From: an uncultured Streptomyces sp.
GTDB lineage: Bacteria > Actinomycetota > Actinomycetes > Streptomycetales > Streptomycetaceae
Direction: 5' to 3'
DNA: 6,530 nucleotides
NCBI GenBank assembly: GCA_946480485.1
Contig: CAMLJW010000310.1
Span: 1-6,530, forward strand
Part shown: piece by piece, positions 5,589-6,530 of the stretch
Position numbering within the stretch: the first letter of the stretch is position 1
How the letters are laid out: every line of letters begins with the position of its first letter
The notes under the pieces: generated by a model
Seen by the model: only the letters and a program-made list of their open reading frames with translations
Database searches by the model: none
Told to the model about the DNA's origin: nothing
Position numbers and translations under genes: made by a program

Positions 5589-6437
5589 ATGGACCGACGG
5601 CAACAACCCGGGACGCCATTGGGATCGTGGTCGGTCGAGCTGGCCGTGTGCGCCGAGATGGTCTTCCTCGAACTGCCGATCATTGAGCGGGTGGGACGGA
5701 TCGCTGACTTGGGATTCCAAGTTGAGATCTGGAACTGGACGACCAAGGACCTCGACGCCCTGGCCGGCAGCGGCGCGGCGTTCTCGTCGATGACCGGCTA
5801 CGTCACCGGCACCCTCATCGACGACGACGGCGCCGCCGAGCTGCTGGCCTCGGCCGAGCGGTCGATCGCGGTCGCCGAGCGGCTTGGCTGCCCCCGGCTG
5901 AACCTGCACGGCACCGGGCTGGACCCCCAGGGCCTACCCGTACGACCCGTGCAGGAGGTCACCGGGGCGATGTGGCTGGCCGCGGCCCGCACCTTGGACC
6001 GGGTGGCCGCCCTGGGGGAGCGGGCGGGGGTGACCTTCTGCCTGGAGAACCTCAACACCGCCGTCGACCACCCGGGGGTGCCGTTCGCCCGCGCCGCCGA
6101 CACCCTCACGCTGGTCGAGGCGGTCGGGCGGCCCGGGCTGCGGATGATGCTGGACCTGTACCACGCCCAGATCGGCGAGGGGAACCTGATCGAGCTGCTG
6201 CGGCGGGCGGGGCCGCTGATCGGCGAGATCCAGGTGGCGGATGTGCCCGGCCGCTGTGAGCCCGGCACCGGGGAGATCAACTACCCGGCCATCGCCGCCG
6301 CCCTGCAGGAGCTGGGCTACCGCGGCACCGTCGGGTTGGAGGCGTGGGCGTCGGGGGACAGCGAGCAGGCCCTGGCCCGGTTTCGCGCCGCCTTCACCAG
6401 GTCTGGTGCCTCCAAGCCGAGGGGAGCTGAGCAATGA
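5589..6437 (+). CDS. hyi: Hydroxypyruvate isomerase-like sugar isomerase (282 aa)
   Basis: Cytoplasmic TIM-barrel enzyme of the xylose isomerase-like superfamily, closest by motif to hydroxypyruvate isomerase, which interconverts hydroxypyruvate and tartronate semialdehyde. The first strand is SVELAVCAEMVF (15-26), followed by DLGFQVEIWNW (40-50). Likely divalent-metal ligands are E153 (FCLENLNT), D189 (MMLDLYHAQ), Q215 (EIQVADVPGR) and E251 (VGLEAW). The stretch PGRCEPGTGEINY (220-232) and H192 match the Hyi active site. The length is slightly above the usual 255-270. AGAAGGGA (5572-5579) lies nine bases before the ATG. The frame is open back to 5292, but that part lies inside the IS-A transposase. 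Its stop overlaps the next start by ATGA, so it is coupled to a dehydrogenase-family gene. Such pairs are common in sugar, glyoxylate or inositol catabolism, and the true substrate may differ. Confidence 0.87.
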   Translation: MDRRQQPGTPLGSWSVELAVCAEMVFLELPIIERVGRIADLGFQVEIWNWTTKDLDALAGSGAAFSSMTGYVTGTLIDDDGAAELLASAERSIAVAERLGCPRLNLHGTGLDPQGLPVRPVQEVTGAMWLAAARTLDRVAALGERAGVTFCLENLNTAVDHPGVPFARAADTLTLVEAVGRPGLRMMLDLYHAQIGEGNLIELLRRAGPLIGEIQVADVPGRCEPGTGEINYPAIAAALQELGYRGTVGLEAWASGDSEQALARFRAAFTRSGASKPRGAEQ

Positions 6438-6530
6438 CCGACACCGATGCCTGGACCGACCCCGTGGCCGTCGGACTCATCGGGGCCGGCTGGATCGGCG
6501 CCTTCCACGGCGAGACCCTGGCCCGCCGGC
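6434..6530 (+). CDS. Gfo/Idh/MocA-family oxidoreductase, N-terminal fragment
   Basis: Only 32 residues are present before the window ends. They begin MTDTDAWTDP and continue into a Rossmann strand and dinucleotide loop VAVGLIGAGWIGAFHGETLA, with GxGxxG at residues 17-22. The GAGWIGxFHxxTLA pattern is typical of the NAD(P)-binding N-terminus of Gfo/Idh/MocA dehydrogenases, which act on sugars, inositols and related polyols. The start ATG overlaps the isomerase stop (ATGA). The catalytic domain with the substrate-defining residues is outside the window, so specificity is unknown. Confidence 0.78.
   Translation, partial: MTDTDAWTDPVAVGLIGAGWIGAFHGETLARR

Larger units (their letters stand above)
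1..6530. repeat. Perfect spacer-free inverted repeat spanning the whole window
   Basis: The sequence equals its own reverse complement: it begins GCCGGCGGGCCAGGGTCTCG and ends with the exact reverse complement, and the same holds at the centre (GCACT|AGTGC at 3261-3270) and at all other places compared by eye. Every open reading frame has an identical mirror copy on the other strand, with coordinates summing to 6531. The arms are 3265 bp each. Perfect palindromes of this size without a spacer are normally removed by SbcCD-type hairpin nucleases or block replication (established knowledge), so an assembly or amplification fold-back is more likely than a chromosomal arrangement. All other features should be read as two images of one locus unless long reads prove otherwise. 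Confidence 0.97.

Noticed and set aside
1..6530. Terminal inverted repeats of a linear chromosome or plasmid, or a hairpin telomere
   Set aside because: The axis lies on a transposon end and not on telomere-like short palindromes, and there are no terminal-protein or telomere-resolvase genes.
1..6530. CRISPR array, tRNA, rRNA, toxin-antitoxin or defence genes
   Set aside because: No spaced direct repeats, no cloverleaf or rRNA-like segment and no small gene pair were seen; the window is almost fully occupied by the transposases and the catabolic genes.

Overview
The window is one perfect inverted repeat. Base i pairs with base 6531-i over the full 6530 bp, there is no spacer, and the axis lies between 3265 and 3266. 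Each gene therefore appears twice, once per strand, and only about 3265 bp are independent information. The DNA is very GC-rich with G/C-ending codons, GTG/ATG starts and ATGA gene overlaps. This, with the style of the two IS630-type transposases, suggests a high-GC actinobacterium or a similar soil or metagenomic lineage; the genus cannot be named from the sequence.

Layout from the outer edge to the centre, same in both arms. (1) A truncated Gfo/Idh/MocA-type NAD(P)-dependent oxidoreductase (1-97 minus; 6434-6530 plus), cut by the window edge. (2) A complete hydroxypyruvate isomerase-like TIM-barrel gene (94-942 minus; 5589-6437 plus), which lies upstream of the oxidoreductase and overlaps it by ATGA, so the two form a small sugar or polyol catabolism operon. 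(3) IS-A, an IS630-type insertion sequence with an intact 357-residue DDE transposase. It sits immediately upstream of the isomerase in the same direction, and its tips are only weakly defined. (4) IS-B, a second, divergent IS630-type element of 1148 bp with 27-bp perfect terminal inverted repeats, flanking TA dinucleotides and an intact 351-residue DDE transposase. It lies head-to-head with IS-A.

The two IS-B copies meet tail-to-tail across a single shared TA, and that TA (3265-3266) is exactly the symmetry axis. The palindrome therefore turns back at the outer edge of a transposon end, not at a random position. Spacer-free perfect palindromes of this size are generally unstable in bacteria. 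The likeliest reading is an assembly or amplification fold-back, possibly seeded by a real tail-to-tail IS-B pair. A genuine inverted duplication of the locus is the less likely alternative.

No RNA gene, CRISPR array, defence system or obviously new system is visible. The notable content is the geometry: a TA-targeting element whose own ends recreate CTAG at each junction, stacked against a second element and placed in the leader of a catabolic operon.
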